The notes beneath the pieces are model-generated. The model saw only the letters and a program-made list of their open reading frames with translations. It searched no databases and was not told the origin of the DNA. Below, one piece after another: positions 1-8,582 of a stretch of DNA of 64,000 nucleotides. Position 1 is the stretch's first letter. Each line of letters begins with the position of its first letter. The position numbers were made by a program, and so were the translations under genes. The stretch is from an uncultured Methanobacterium sp. (GTDB lineage Archaea > Methanobacteriota > Methanobacteria > Methanobacteriales > Methanobacteriaceae): NCBI RefSeq assembly GCF_963665055.1, contig NZ_OY762015.1, forward strand, positions 930,001 to 994,000, in the 5' to 3' direction.

Positions 1-301
1 CTATCTAATCAATCATGTTCTCTAAATCATTATATGATACGATGTTTCCAATTAAATTTTTGATTGATTTGTATTAAATAATATATTTTTTAGAGTCCAA
101 AAAAAATAAATTCGGGATATAACTGCCGTATATTCATGGATATAACTGCCAAATTATTGACTAAAATACATAAGAAATTACTGTATTAACCTACATAATA
201 TATAATCAAGGAATTAAGAATAAAAAAACCTTTTTTAGTAAATCTTAAACATCTATATTGGGTCTTAAACAGACTATATTGGGGATTATGGGGGAAACCA
301 T
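1..301. other. AT-rich intergenic region upstream of the Rieske gene
   Basis: No gene is seen. There are two short direct repeats: GGATATAACTGCC at about 115 and 138, and a copy pair around 244-283 of the form CTTAAACA..TATATTGGG. The second pair lies just upstream of the Rieske gene and its ribosome binding site (GGGGGAAA, about 290-297), so it may be a promoter-proximal duplication. Confidence 0.5.
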
Positions 302-652
302 ATGTCTTTTACAGAAGTATGTAAAACAAATGATTTAAATGATGGTGAAATGAAAAAATTGGTTTTAGAGGGTTTTAATATATTGATTGCTAGATCCGGT
401 GATGACTATTTTGTAGCGGATAACAAATGCCCTCACATGGGTGGTAATCTTTCGCAAGGCACATTAGAAGGTACAGTAATTACTTGCCCGGTACATCACA
501 GCAAATTTAACTTAAAAAATGGCGAAGTTATTCGTTGGACAGATTTCACTGGTTTTAAATTGACAATAGCCAAATTATTCAAGTCTCCGAAATCTCTTAA
601 AGTCTATAAAATTAAATTGGAAGATGGCAGTGTCTTTGCTGAACTACCTTAA
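302..652 (+). CDS. Rieske [2Fe-2S] domain protein
   Basis: This is a 116-residue single-domain Rieske ferredoxin-type protein. The two cluster-binding boxes are visible: C43-x-H45 in CPHMGG and C62-x2-H65 in CPVHHSKF. The pattern of two Cys and two His with about 16 residues between boxes is diagnostic of a [2Fe-2S] Rieske centre. There is no signal peptide or membrane segment, so it is probably a soluble cytoplasmic electron carrier or a redox partner of an oxygenase-like or reductase enzyme. The ATG follows a GGGGGAAA ribosome binding site. It has no operon partner, because the next gene is on the opposite strand. The specific redox partner cannot be inferred. Confidence 0.9.
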   Translation: MSFTEVCKTNDLNDGEMKKLVLEGFNILIARSGDDYFVADNKCPHMGGNLSQGTLEGTVITCPVHHSKFNLKNGEVIRWTDFTGFKLTIAKLFKSPKSLKVYKIKLEDGSVFAELP

Positions 653-722
653 TAATAAAACCAGAGATTATCATTCCAGCGAAAAATAAATTATCATTTA
701 TAAATATAAAATTAGATTTGAT

Positions 723-1520
723 CTAACCATTGAAATTAGATAATCCATACCTGAACAGGATTACCCCACGGCTATATGGCTGCACTGTTTTAATTTCTGC
801 TAATAATGTATTTTTACTCAGTGGAGTTACATTATGGTATGAATCATAGGTTTGCAGTCCAATTACTATTTTTCCTGGTAGGAGGAAGTTATATATTGTG
901 GCCCAGTTTTTTAAACCGGCTATGGTGTTATTGTAGTCACCTATGTAGAGCATGGGGACTATGTAGTCACAGTAGGGTGCTATCAGGTAGTAGTACTGGT
1001 TATCATCCCATTTGTCTGGTTTGGTGGAAATGGAGAAGGTTACTCCCTGGGTGTCCTGTCGCATTTGTTTGATCAGTGAAAGATATTTGGGCATATCATA
1101 GGTTTCCATATCCAGCTGGACTCCTATTTTCATATCTGCAACCTGGGATGCATGAGCAAAACCTGGGAATACCCAGGCATGAGTTTTTATTCCAACAGCA
1201 TCCGCTTTTGCTTTGGCATCAGGCAGTATTGTTAAGTAATTATCATTTCTCACCAGAACATAAATATCTGTAATCCCTGCACTTTTTAATTCTGTGAAGT
1301 TAATTTGAGATAAGGGTGTGGTACCGGGGTTTATATAGTAACCCACAATAAATCCAGTCCAAACTGGAGGGATATGGTACAATGGAGTTACTGGACTGGT
1401 GTATGGCACAGGTAACCCTCCATTTGTGGCCTTAAGAGTACTATAATTACCAGCTGCCGCTGCACAACCCAGTGTCAGAGTTAACAGTATTATAAATGAT
1501 AATATCCATGTGTTTTTAAT
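723..1520 (-). CDS. Secreted putative TIM-barrel glycosidase-like protein (probable AUU start)
   Basis: A 229-residue frame can start at a GTG (1409), but the same frame continues upstream through a typical export signal: [19 protein letters not shown], then AAA. No ATG, GTG or TTG precedes that signal before a stop codon. The likely start is ATT at 1520-1518 (265 aa), 8 nt after AAAAGG; a second ATT at 1526-1524 is too close to it. The mature part has alternating strand/helix blocks ([72 protein letters not shown]) that look like a TIM barrel of the glycoside-hydrolase-like type seen in methanobacterial cell-surface proteins. The acidic pair D/E in QLDMETY could be catalytic. Substrate is unknown. 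The C-terminus ends at the barrel with no anchor. Confidence 0.7.
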   Translation of the reverse strand: MKNTWILSFIILLTLTLGCAAAAGNYSTLKATNGGLPVPYTSPVTPLYHIPPVWTGFIVGYYINPGTTPLSQINFTELKSAGITDIYVLVRNDNYLTILPDAKAKADAVGIKTHAWVFPGFAHASQVADMKIGVQLDMETYDMPKYLSLIKQMRQDTQGVTFSISTKPDKWDDNQYYYLIAPYCDYIVPMLYIGDYNNTIAGLKNWATIYNFLLPGKIVIGLQTYDSYHNVTPLSKNTLLAEIKTVQPYSRGVILFRYGLSNFNG

Positions 1521-1875
1521 TTTAATCGCCTTTTAGATGTATTTGGATTCTTTTCATGTATGACTTAAGTCTATCCACAATTTTTTAAAATTAACAAATA
1601 TTTAACTTAGTAATTTTTTGGGCTTTATTCTATATGAAATAAATCCAAATCATTTAAAATATAGAGTTAGCACTCGGATAAATACAAATATTCTCACAAA
1701 AATATTCTTGGTATTTAAATATACAAAATATATTTTTGTATTTTAAGTTAATGCATTATTTCAAAGTATCCTTTCTTTTGGAACCAATGGAAATTTGGAA
1801 ATATAAATTAGAAGGATAACTCACGATATTAACCTATCCTAAAAGTTATATTAGTTAATAAACTTAATTAAAGGC
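1521..1875. other. Intergenic region between divergent secreted-protein genes
   Basis: This AT-rich region separates the divergently transcribed genes at 723-1520 and 1876-2568 and must hold both promoters. TATA-like runs occur around 1710-1735 (TTTAAATATAC, AAATATATT). No coding frame, repeat or stable hairpin was recognised. Confidence 0.5.
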
Positions 1876-2568
1876 ATGAACAAATCAATTTTAACTTTTC
1901 GTGCTTTTTTGATTTTAATGATAATTACCTTAAGTACCATTCCGGCATCCTTTGCATGGAGCTGGGATACTCACTCCCAAATTATAGATACTGTCTACCA
2001 TGGATTACCCGCTGATGTTCAGAAAAACCTAAACCTGGAGGTCATGGAAAATGCATCCATAGTTCCAGACAAGGTTTTCAATGATAAAACATATCACAGC
2101 TATCCTAAAAGTTATGAAAAGGCCAAAACATGGCTCAACAAAGGGAAAGCTGCATATGATGCTGGAAATTATCAGGATGCCAGTTACGATTATGGGGTTG
2201 CCTCTCACTATATATCTGACACTTTCTCTGCACCACACGGTGTGAGTAAGGAATCATCCTCGGATCACACCAGCTATGAAAATCAGGCCAGTAAACTTAA
2301 ACCCACTGCCACCTACAAAACTGGAGACTTGAAAACCTTAATGGAGAATGGTTACAACCAGGATGGTGTCAGCTGGAATGAATGGATGCAGACTAAAGAC
2401 ACTAAAATTGTTCAAAATAACCTCAATGATGCGGCTTCGGTTACATTATCGGCTATCAGTAACAGTATAAACGTTAATGCTACCACCAGTTCCACAACCA
2501 GTAACTCGAACATACTATCTTCATTGTATGACTTCATAATGGGATTGATTTCTGGGCATAAAAACTAA
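1876..2568 (+). CDS. Secreted zinc-dependent phospholipase C-like protein
   Basis: The 230-residue protein has a clear Sec signal peptide ending in PASFA, so the mature chain starts with W-S-W-D-T-H. An N-terminal Trp followed by His is the arrangement used by zinc-dependent phospholipase C / S1-P1 nuclease folds, where the mature N-terminus itself binds zinc. Further ligand-type residues follow in the expected order: D and H in VPDKVFNDKTYHSYP, HYISDTFSAPHG, and a later H in SSDHTSYE. The HxxxD pair in HYISD is the best match to the family. The C-terminus is Ser/Thr/Asn-rich and ends with a short hydrophobic stretch (LSSLYDFIMGLIS). It is probably exported and acts on phospholipid or phosphoester substrates, but the substrate is inferred only from the fold. 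Confidence 0.75.
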   Translation: MNKSILTFRAFLILMIITLSTIPASFAWSWDTHSQIIDTVYHGLPADVQKNLNLEVMENASIVPDKVFNDKTYHSYPKSYEKAKTWLNKGKAAYDAGNYQDASYDYGVASHYISDTFSAPHGVSKESSSDHTSYENQASKLKPTATYKTGDLKTLMENGYNQDGVSWNEWMQTKDTKIVQNNLNDAASVTLSAISNSINVNATTSSTTSNSNILSSLYDFIMGLISGHKN

Positions 2569-2667
2569 TGTACGAATATTCATAAATATTCCATATTCTT
2601 TTGTTATATTAATATAACACTAAGATAGATTAAAAATAAATTATAAAAAATAAGCCTTAAATTGAAA

Positions 2668-3693
2668 TTAAATCTGCCTAACCTTCCCCTCAATAGCTGC
2701 CTTCAATATAACCCCAGTAAAAGGCACACTATGAGATCTCCCCTTCATGGTGAAAGTCAGATTATGCTTATCAGTCCCAGTGAAGTATTCAGTTTTCTGT
2801 TTATTCTCCCTCTGTGATGCTATACCATCTTTATAGGCTTCAATGGCCACTATCTTCCTGAGGTCTATGTTGGTGGTCCTCTTGGATCCTATGAATATCA
2901 ATCGTTTGTTGGTTAAAACCAGGGTCCCCTGGTCAATATTTCGAAGCTCGTCATGGGATTCACTCCGGGCAGCCACACTACCCATGCGGAAGGAAACACC
3001 CTTGGCCACGCGTATTGTGGGTCCAGCATAACCACCATATGTCTGCCGGACAGCACGAGGCTCCAGGAGAGATATACCACCAAAAACAATACATGCTTCT
3101 TCACCTTTTTTTAGAATAATGGGCGGATTGGGCACAGGACTTAAATTCACACTACCCTGATCCAGGGCATTGACAAATGTTACCAGATCATTTTCGGCAG
3201 CCTTACGCTCTAAGATCTGTTTTTCCTCATTGGAAACACCACCATGAGCTATACGTGTCCATTCAGTTTCTGTTAAGGTTTTATTCCCATATTTAAGCCA
3301 AGAATCTGATTTAATATCATAAATCCGGGTAAATTTGTAGCTGGTACCCTTCTGTTCAAACACTGCACCACAGTAATCACATTCTAAAAGGTGCTTGGTG
3401 GAAATAACTCCCTTGTGGGTTTTAGGCGTGAGGGGTTTCTGATTACAGGCAGGGCAAAGTTCCCTCCAGCTTTTAGAACTATCAGGAGGTATGTACTCTG
3501 TTACAGGAGTTTTAACAGGAGGTACCTCTTTTAGGGTTAAACTCTTGCCACATTCCAGGCAGAACTTGGCATTGGATGGGTTTAAATTACCACAGGAAGG
3601 GCAGGGAATTCCTGGTTTTTCTAGCTTAGTTCCACATTCCATGCAGAAAAGTGCTTCTTCTGGATTTTCAGTACCACATTTGGGACATTTCAT
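2668..3693 (-). CDS. Double zinc-ribbon protein with C-terminal PH/GRAM-like domain
   Basis: The 341-residue protein opens with two CxxC...CxxC zinc ribbons (CPKCG..FCMECG and CPSCG..FCLECG). A third Cys cluster follows near residues 80-110 (CPACNQ... CDYCGAVF). The C-terminal quarter, beginning [19 protein letters not shown], has the pattern of a bacterial/archaeal PH or GRAM-like domain: a TxxRLIF strand followed by [16 protein letters not shown]. There is no membrane segment. Such proteins are common and uncharacterised in Methanobacteriales. The role may be adaptor or membrane-surface binding. The start ATG is at 3693 and no ribosome binding site stands out. Confidence 0.75.
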   Translation of the reverse strand: MKCPKCGTENPEEALFCMECGTKLEKPGIPCPSCGNLNPSNAKFCLECGKSLTLKEVPPVKTPVTEYIPPDSSKSWRELCPACNQKPLTPKTHKGVISTKHLLECDYCGAVFEQKGTSYKFTRIYDIKSDSWLKYGNKTLTETEWTRIAHGGVSNEEKQILERKAAENDLVTFVNALDQGSVNLSPVPNPPIILKKGEEACIVFGGISLLEPRAVRQTYGGYAGPTIRVAKGVSFRMGSVAARSESHDELRNIDQGTLVLTNKRLIFIGSKRTTNIDLRKIVAIEAYKDGIASQRENKQKTEYFTGTDKHNLTFTMKGRSHSVPFTGVILKAAIEGKVRQI

Positions 3694-3886
3694 TATTATT
3701 ACGGCCTTTTAATTTGGTTGATGCTATTTAAAGTTCTATAGTGCGCCACAAGTTTTTACATTTGAAGTAATCCCTAAATTATCCCTTATCTAATCAAATT
3801 ATTGTCTAGTTAGAACAAAATCCTTATTTACTCTTAAAATAATCTATCTAATAAATTCATATTTAATCTTTTAGTTGTAGCATCAT

Positions 3887-4005
3887 CACATTGATTGAAT
3901 ATTTTTGTAATAATCTGGCATAATTGATTGAATGATTTTGTAGTAATCCGGTGAACATAATTAATTGAATGAATAGTGACCAGGTGACATAATTGATTGA
4001 TTGGG
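3887..4005 (+). repeat. Degenerate tandem repeat overlapping the helicase start
   Basis: Four degenerate copies of a 32-37 bp unit (core CATAATTGATTGAATGA.., ending CCGGTGA or CAGGTGA) run from about 3887 to 4005. The third copy supplies the AGGTGA ribosome binding site and the fourth supplies the TTG start of the helicase gene. Confidence 0.7.
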
Positions 4006-6344
4006 AAACATACGAAAAACTAGTTATTGAACATTTATCCCGTAAAATATCCTCCTCTGATAACCCTGATCAGCACCAGGCAATCAGTGCCCCCACTGAC
4101 CAATCCCAATTTTTAGTAGCAGGACCAGGCAGTGGTAAAACCACGGTAATGGTTCTAAAGATCTTAAAGTTCATCTACGTGGATGATGTTCACCCTTCCA
4201 GTATACTGGCTACAACCTTCACCAGAAAGGCAGCAAGTGAACTTAGATCCAGAATCCTTTCATGGGGAGATGAAATACGCCAAGTGCTCTTGAAGGATCC
4301 TGAATTTATCGAAGTGCATACATACCTACGTCGCCTGGACTTCAACCAGATCATAACCGGGACTCTGGACAGTATCAGTGAGGATGTGCTCCGGACCCAC
4401 CGTGACCCTGGAGCATCACCGCCAGTGGTTATTGAAGAGTTTGTGGCCAGTGGTTTGATGCTCAGGATTGGATTGTTTGATGGGGATAAACACCACAACG
4501 ATGACCTCAAGGATTACCTGAAAAAACTAAGGGGAACTGCCTACGGACTCAACACCCCTGAAATGGCACGGAACCTGCTGGAAATAAAGGACCGGCTCTA
4601 CTATGATCAGGTATACTGGAACCAGCTTCTGGAATACAAAGACCATCCGGGATTCCTCCTGGCACTGGAATCCGTGGCCTGCTACACCCAATACCTCAAG
4701 GATCACATGCTACATGACTTTGCCTCACTGGAGGCAGAGTTCCTGGACCAGCTGGAAAAGGATAAACTGGATAAATTCACCAGTCAGCTTAAGATGGTGC
4801 TGGTGGATGAATACCAGGACACCAACCTCCTCCAGGAGAAGATTTACTTCCAGCTGGCCAAACATGCCCTGAATAATAATGGTAGCATTACGGTAGTGGG
4901 TGATGATGACCAGTCACTCTACCGGTTCCGAGGGGCTACCGTGGATCTTTTCACCCTGCACCAGGAAAGAATACATGACCAGCTTAACTTAACCCCTCAA
5001 CTTATTTACCTTAAAAGCAATTACCGCTCCACCGAAAATATAGTTAAATTTTGCAACCAGTTCTGCCAGTTGGACCCATTATTCCAGCCTGCCAGAGTTA
5101 AAGGCAAACCACTCATTGAACCTAAAAGAGAAAATGATTACATAGACTTCCCAGTTTTGGGACTTTTCAGGGATGACGTTCCAACTTTAGCCTGTGATCT
5201 ATCAGATTTCATCCAAAAGGTCCTGAATGAGGGATACACATTCTCCCATAACGGTGATGATTACACTATTCAGGCTGACCATGAAAAGGGCAGCCCTGCA
5301 GATTTATCCATACTCATGAGCTCACCACTGGAACTATCCTCAAGTGGTAAACCACGATTACCACTACTTCTAAGGAAATACCTGGAAAAACGTGACCTGA
5401 AAGTTTTCAATCCCCGGGGTAGTGACCTGGAACGAACCTGGCAAACTCGACTGCTCTGCGGCCTTATTCTGGAATGCATCGACCCAGAATGCAGGGTACA
5501 ATCCACCATAGAAAAATTACCCCACCAGGCCAAGCACAACTTCAACCAGTGGAGAGAAACTGCCCAGAAATATTTAAAAGAAAATCCAGAACCCAACAAA
5601 CCATTATCATTAGATGAATTTGTCACTGCATGGCAGACACGAACACCGATTGGTAGGAGTAAATGGAAACAGGATGTTCCTTTAATTGAACTTACCTACC
5701 AGCTGGTAACATGGATCCCCCAACTTAAGGATGATGTGGAGAGCCTGGTATATCTGGAGGCAGTAACCCGGACCATTGCCCAGACAGGTATCTTCAACAG
5801 CTTCGGTGGTGAAATTCTCCACCACGATGATGATGAACTTAACAACTCATCAGTGAGGGAGGCCATCTGGAACATACTGGTACCCATAGCCACCGGTGCC
5901 ATTGAAATAGATGAGGGACTGCTGGAAACTCTGCCTGATGATAGAATCAATATCATGAGCATACACCAGGCCAAGGGACTGGAATTTCCCCTGGTCATCG
6001 TGGATGTGGGTTCAGACTTCAATAAAAACTACACAGCACAGGAGTTCAAACGCTTCCCCCGTGAGGGTGGTAAACCCTGCAATATGGAGGATGAAATCAG
6101 AACCTGCTCACCACTGGATGAACCCGGAAGAACTTCCAGGGACCGGGCCTTTGATGATCTAACCCGGCAGTACTTTGTGGCTTACAGCCGACCACAGGAT
6201 GTACTTCTACTGGTGGGTTTGAACAGTTTAAAGGATGGTTATGAAACTAAACAGGGACCTAGAAGGATATCTAACGTGGCCACTGGATGGTCCAGGGATG
6301 GTAAATGGCATTGGAAAGGATTGGATAATTTGATGATGATTTAA
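3993..6344 (+). CDS. UvrD/Rep-family superfamily 1 DNA helicase
   Basis: This is a 783-residue ATP-dependent DNA helicase. The SF1A motifs appear in order: Walker A GPGSGKTT (residues 44-51), motif Ia TFTRKAA, motif II VDEYQDTN (from about 271), motif III VVGDDDQSLYRFRGA, motif IV NYRSTENI, motif V SIHQAKGLEFPLVIV and motif VI YFVAYSRPQD. No nuclease domain is fused. The start is TTG at 3993, fixed by AGGTGA 5 nt upstream. The product probably unwinds DNA with 3'-5' polarity, as UvrD relatives do. About 900 bp downstream a Cas4/AddB-like nuclease is encoded on the same strand, so the two could form a split AddAB-like helicase-nuclease, with hicBA lying between them on the other strand. That partnership is inferred from gene order. 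Confidence 0.93.
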   Translation: MIDWETYEKLVIEHLSRKISSSDNPDQHQAISAPTDQSQFLVAGPGSGKTTVMVLKILKFIYVDDVHPSSILATTFTRKAASELRSRILSWGDEIRQVLLKDPEFIEVHTYLRRLDFNQIITGTLDSISEDVLRTHRDPGASPPVVIEEFVASGLMLRIGLFDGDKHHNDDLKDYLKKLRGTAYGLNTPEMARNLLEIKDRLYYDQVYWNQLLEYKDHPGFLLALESVACYTQYLKDHMLHDFASLEAEFLDQLEKDKLDKFTSQLKMVLVDEYQDTNLLQEKIYFQLAKHALNNNGSITVVGDDDQSLYRFRGATVDLFTLHQERIHDQLNLTPQLIYLKSNYRSTENIVKFCNQFCQLDPLFQPARVKGKPLIEPKRENDYIDFPVLGLFRDDVPTLACDLSDFIQKVLNEGYTFSHNGDDYTIQADHEKGSPADLSILMSSPLELSSSGKPRLPLLLRKYLEKRDLKVFNPRGSDLERTWQTRLLCGLILECIDPECRVQSTIEKLPHQAKHNFNQWRETAQKYLKENPEPNKPLSLDEFVTAWQTRTPIGRSKWKQDVPLIELTYQLVTWIPQLKDDVESLVYLEAVTRTIAQTGIFNSFGGEILHHDDDELNNSSVREAIWNILVPIATGAIEIDEGLLETLPDDRINIMSIHQAKGLEFPLVIVDVGSDFNKNYTAQEFKRFPREGGKPCNMEDEIRTCSPLDEPGRTSRDRAFDDLTRQYFVAYSRPQDVLLLVGLNSLKDGYETKQGPRRISNVATGWSRDGKWHWKGLDNLMMI

Positions 6345-6458
6345 GAGAGAAGAATAAGTTGCATTTTATTATCAAAAATATTTGGTAACAAGGTCACGAG
6401 TTCTGTTATATACTAATTCAATGATAGAAGTTACAAAAAATAGTATTCCATAAAACAA

Positions 6459-6695
6459 TTAAATTTTATCATAAATCTCCAAAAACTCTTTTCTGGATAT
6501 TCCTGATTGTCTACAAATAATTCTAAGTGTAGATCCCTTTATTTTATCGTGAGCGGGTAATGTTAGGGGTGTACGACTTCCATCAGGATTATTTCTAACC
6601 ATTGCAATATGATTTCCTGATCGAACAGTCTGGTATCCTAATTTTTCAAAAGTTTTCAGTACTTTACGTAGTGGGGCATCTTTAGGAAACTTCAT
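6459..6695 (-). CDS. hicA: HicA family mRNA interferase toxin
   Basis: The 78-residue basic protein has the double-stranded RNA-binding-like HicA fold. The catalytic His lies in the motif RSGNHIAM (H29), preceded by EKLGYQ, and it is followed by TLPAHDKIKGSTLRIICRQSGIS. In this family the toxin cleaves mRNA and is neutralised by HicB. The gene starts immediately after the hicB stop codon (TAA then ATG, no gap), so the two are translationally coupled with the antitoxin first. The full-length sequence and intact His suggest a working toxin. Confidence 0.93.
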   Translation of the reverse strand: MKFPKDAPLRKVLKTFEKLGYQTVRSGNHIAMVRNNPDGSRTPLTLPAHDKIKGSTLRIICRQSGISRKEFLEIYDKI

Positions 6696-6911
6696 TTATA
6701 CATCCACTTCTGCGACGAATGTTTCAATGATTTCCTCACTTTCAAGTGCTTCTTTTCCAAAGGTTTCCAGGTGAAATTTGATGGCAGACCTCACATCAGC
6801 CATGGCTTCTTCATAGGAATTCCCTTCACCTACCACCACACCTTTAAGACCAAGAGGATAAGCAACATATCCTTCGGAGTGTTTTTCCACAATAATTTTT
6901 ATATGTTTCAT
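6696..6911 (-). CDS. hicB: HicB family antitoxin
   Basis: The 71-residue protein shows the degraded RNase H fold signature of HicB: YVAYPLGLKGVVVGEGNSYEEAMADVRSAIKFHLE. There is no obvious C-terminal DNA-binding HTH or RHH domain, so it is the short partner type, and autoregulation would need another protein or the complex. It is the first gene of the hicBA pair. A TATA box centred about 22 nt upstream of the ATG and the absence of a ribosome binding site suggest a leaderless transcript. The pair sits between a helicase and a nuclease gene, which fits a defence island. Confidence 0.93.
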   Translation of the reverse strand: MKHIKIIVEKHSEGYVAYPLGLKGVVVGEGNSYEEAMADVRSAIKFHLETFGKEALESEEIIETFVAEVDV

Positions 6912-6940
6912 TGGGTATCAACCAGACTCTATATAAGTTC
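6912..6940 (-). promoter_or_regulatory. hicBA promoter, probably leaderless
   Basis: On the minus strand CTTATATA lies at 6937-6930, about 22 nt before the hicB ATG. With the usual archaeal TATA-to-start distance, transcription would begin at or next to the ATG. No purine-rich ribosome binding site precedes the ATG. Confidence 0.55.
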
Positions 6941-7227
6941 AATTAATTATTTAATCATTACCAAAAGTTAATCCTGATCAATGGATAATTAATCATTGAT
7001 CTAAGTGTTGAAACGTTAATTAAATTAAAATTTTTTTAGGTTTTTAGATAATTTGATTTAATCGAATCTTAAGCTTACTATTTCTTCATGTAACATTGAT
7101 TTTTATGACTTAGGGGTTTCTTACCTGAAATTATAACATCAATATTGAATATTATGTTATCATTTATATCCCTGAAGATTATTAATATTTATTTGTCAAT
7201 TCTAGATTAATAAAAGTTGGAACTAAC
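6941..7227. other. Intergenic region between hicB and the nuclease gene
   Basis: The region is AT-rich with no coding frame or repeat seen. It must contain the promoter for the nuclease gene at 7228; TATA-like sequence TTAATATTTATTTG lies around 7180-7195. Confidence 0.4.
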
Positions 7228-8406
7228 ATGTCACTCTCGGTCCGAAGCAAACCCTACATAATCCCAGAATACAGCCTAACCGGCGACTTATTATCATACC
7301 TCACCTGTCCTTTACAGTACCGCTACCAGAACAAGGCCACTCTACCCCCATCCATGCCGGTTCAGTTGTGGTTTGGTAACTTCATCCACGGGGTTATGGA
7401 AGAGGCTTATCTACGCTGGGATGAACACGACTGGAAGGAATTCCCCTGGGACTGGGAAACACAGATAAGACAGGTAGAACTGGAAATAAACAAGAGAATG
7501 AGATCCAGGGGACTTAACTCCCCACCCAACCTGTTCTGCACCTTTGAAGGTGAAAGTGACAACCCTGGACTATGCCCTGACAACAACCACCCCCATAAAC
7601 TGGTGGCCAGTATCCGGGCAGAAAAGGCCATTAACACCTGGGGCCCCCATCTATTCCCTCTGATTGATGATGCTGAGATACGGCTCAAGGGTATACGGGA
7701 CATGCCACATTACCAGAAGGATAAAAGCCGCTCCAACTATTACGGTGTTACCGGTATTGTGGATGTTCTAAGTTCGGTCCAGCTGGAAGAAGCAACTCCA
7801 GATAACCTTATAATAAAGTATCTGCACAGTAATCCTGAATTTAAGAAAAAAATAGAAAATCTGGACTCTTACGAGATCATCGTGGATTACAAGGGTATGA
7901 ACCGTCCCATCCCCGGTTCACCACACTGGTTACACCACCAGTGGCAGGTGCAGACCTATGCCTGGTTACGTTCCCTGCAGCCAGATGCTAAACCAGTACT
8001 GGTGGGAATACTATTCTACCTCAACGAACTGGAAAGATTCAAGAAGGACCTGGAGGAGCTTAAAAATGAGGTTAAAAATAATAAAACCGATATAATGCCC
8101 ACTGGTGAGGATCTGGAATTACTTTTGAACTGGAAAACCAGGACCATACCCCCTGCACTTTCTGAGTCCTATCAGAACCTGCGCTCTGTCCGGATCATAC
8201 CAATTGAAGATGACTCTCTCCATGAGTCGTTGCAGGCATTTGACAGTGTGGTGGGGAATATTGAAAGTAACATTAACCGTGAAATTGCTGGATGTGGAAT
8301 CCAGAATTCTTGGACTCCTGAGCCAGAAAGAAGAACCTGTGATGCCTGTGACTTTAGAACTTTCTGCTCTAACCCTGCAGGGGGTAGTAAACCCACTGTA
8401 CCCTAA
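7228..8406 (+). CDS. PD-(D/E)XK nuclease with iron-sulfur cluster, Cas4/AddB-like
   Basis: This 392-residue protein carries RecB-family nuclease motifs: H54 in GNFIHGVMEEA, D179 in TGIVDV, D220 and K222 in EIIVDYKG, and QVQTYAW as the Q-x3-Y motif. One Cys (C27, LTCPLQYRYQNK) and a C-terminal trio C371-x2-C374-x5-C380 match the four-cysteine 4Fe-4S arrangement of Cas4 and AddB. In this family the cluster stabilises the fold and the DEK residues cut DNA. All key residues are present, so it is probably active. It is likely to work with the UvrD-like helicase at 3993-6344 in end resection or defence. It is not Cas4 itself, because it is longer and no cas genes are nearby. Confidence 0.85.
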   Translation: MSLSVRSKPYIIPEYSLTGDLLSYLTCPLQYRYQNKATLPPSMPVQLWFGNFIHGVMEEAYLRWDEHDWKEFPWDWETQIRQVELEINKRMRSRGLNSPPNLFCTFEGESDNPGLCPDNNHPHKLVASIRAEKAINTWGPHLFPLIDDAEIRLKGIRDMPHYQKDKSRSNYYGVTGIVDVLSSVQLEEATPDNLIIKYLHSNPEFKKKIENLDSYEIIVDYKGMNRPIPGSPHWLHHQWQVQTYAWLRSLQPDAKPVLVGILFYLNELERFKKDLEELKNEVKNNKTDIMPTGEDLELLLNWKTRTIPPALSESYQNLRSVRIIPIEDDSLHESLQAFDSVVGNIESNINREIAGCGIQNSWTPEPERRTCDACDFRTFCSNPAGGSKPTVP

Positions 8407-8582
8407 ACCCCACTGTAACCTAAACATTATTTGTTATACCAATACCACAAAAGTTATAATAATGCCAAAAAATCTAGCTTAAAATAAAATCTAAGTCCAG
8501 AAAAGATTACAATCATAATTAAAGAATTATTTATTAAAAAGAATTAGAAAGATTACTTTTCCATGAAATGGGGGGGCTATAA
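8407..8582 (+). promoter_or_regulatory. Gap before the methylase, with poly-G ribosome binding site
   Basis: The region is AT-rich except for a run of seven G at 8570-8576. This run is the only ribosome-binding-site-like element before the conserved N-terminus of the DUF1156 protein. The ATG at 8563 opens only a seven-codon frame. Confidence 0.45.

Noticed and set aside
7228..8406. Cas4 of a CRISPR-Cas system
   Set aside because: Longer than Cas4 and no other cas gene in the window; named as Cas4/AddB-like nuclease instead.
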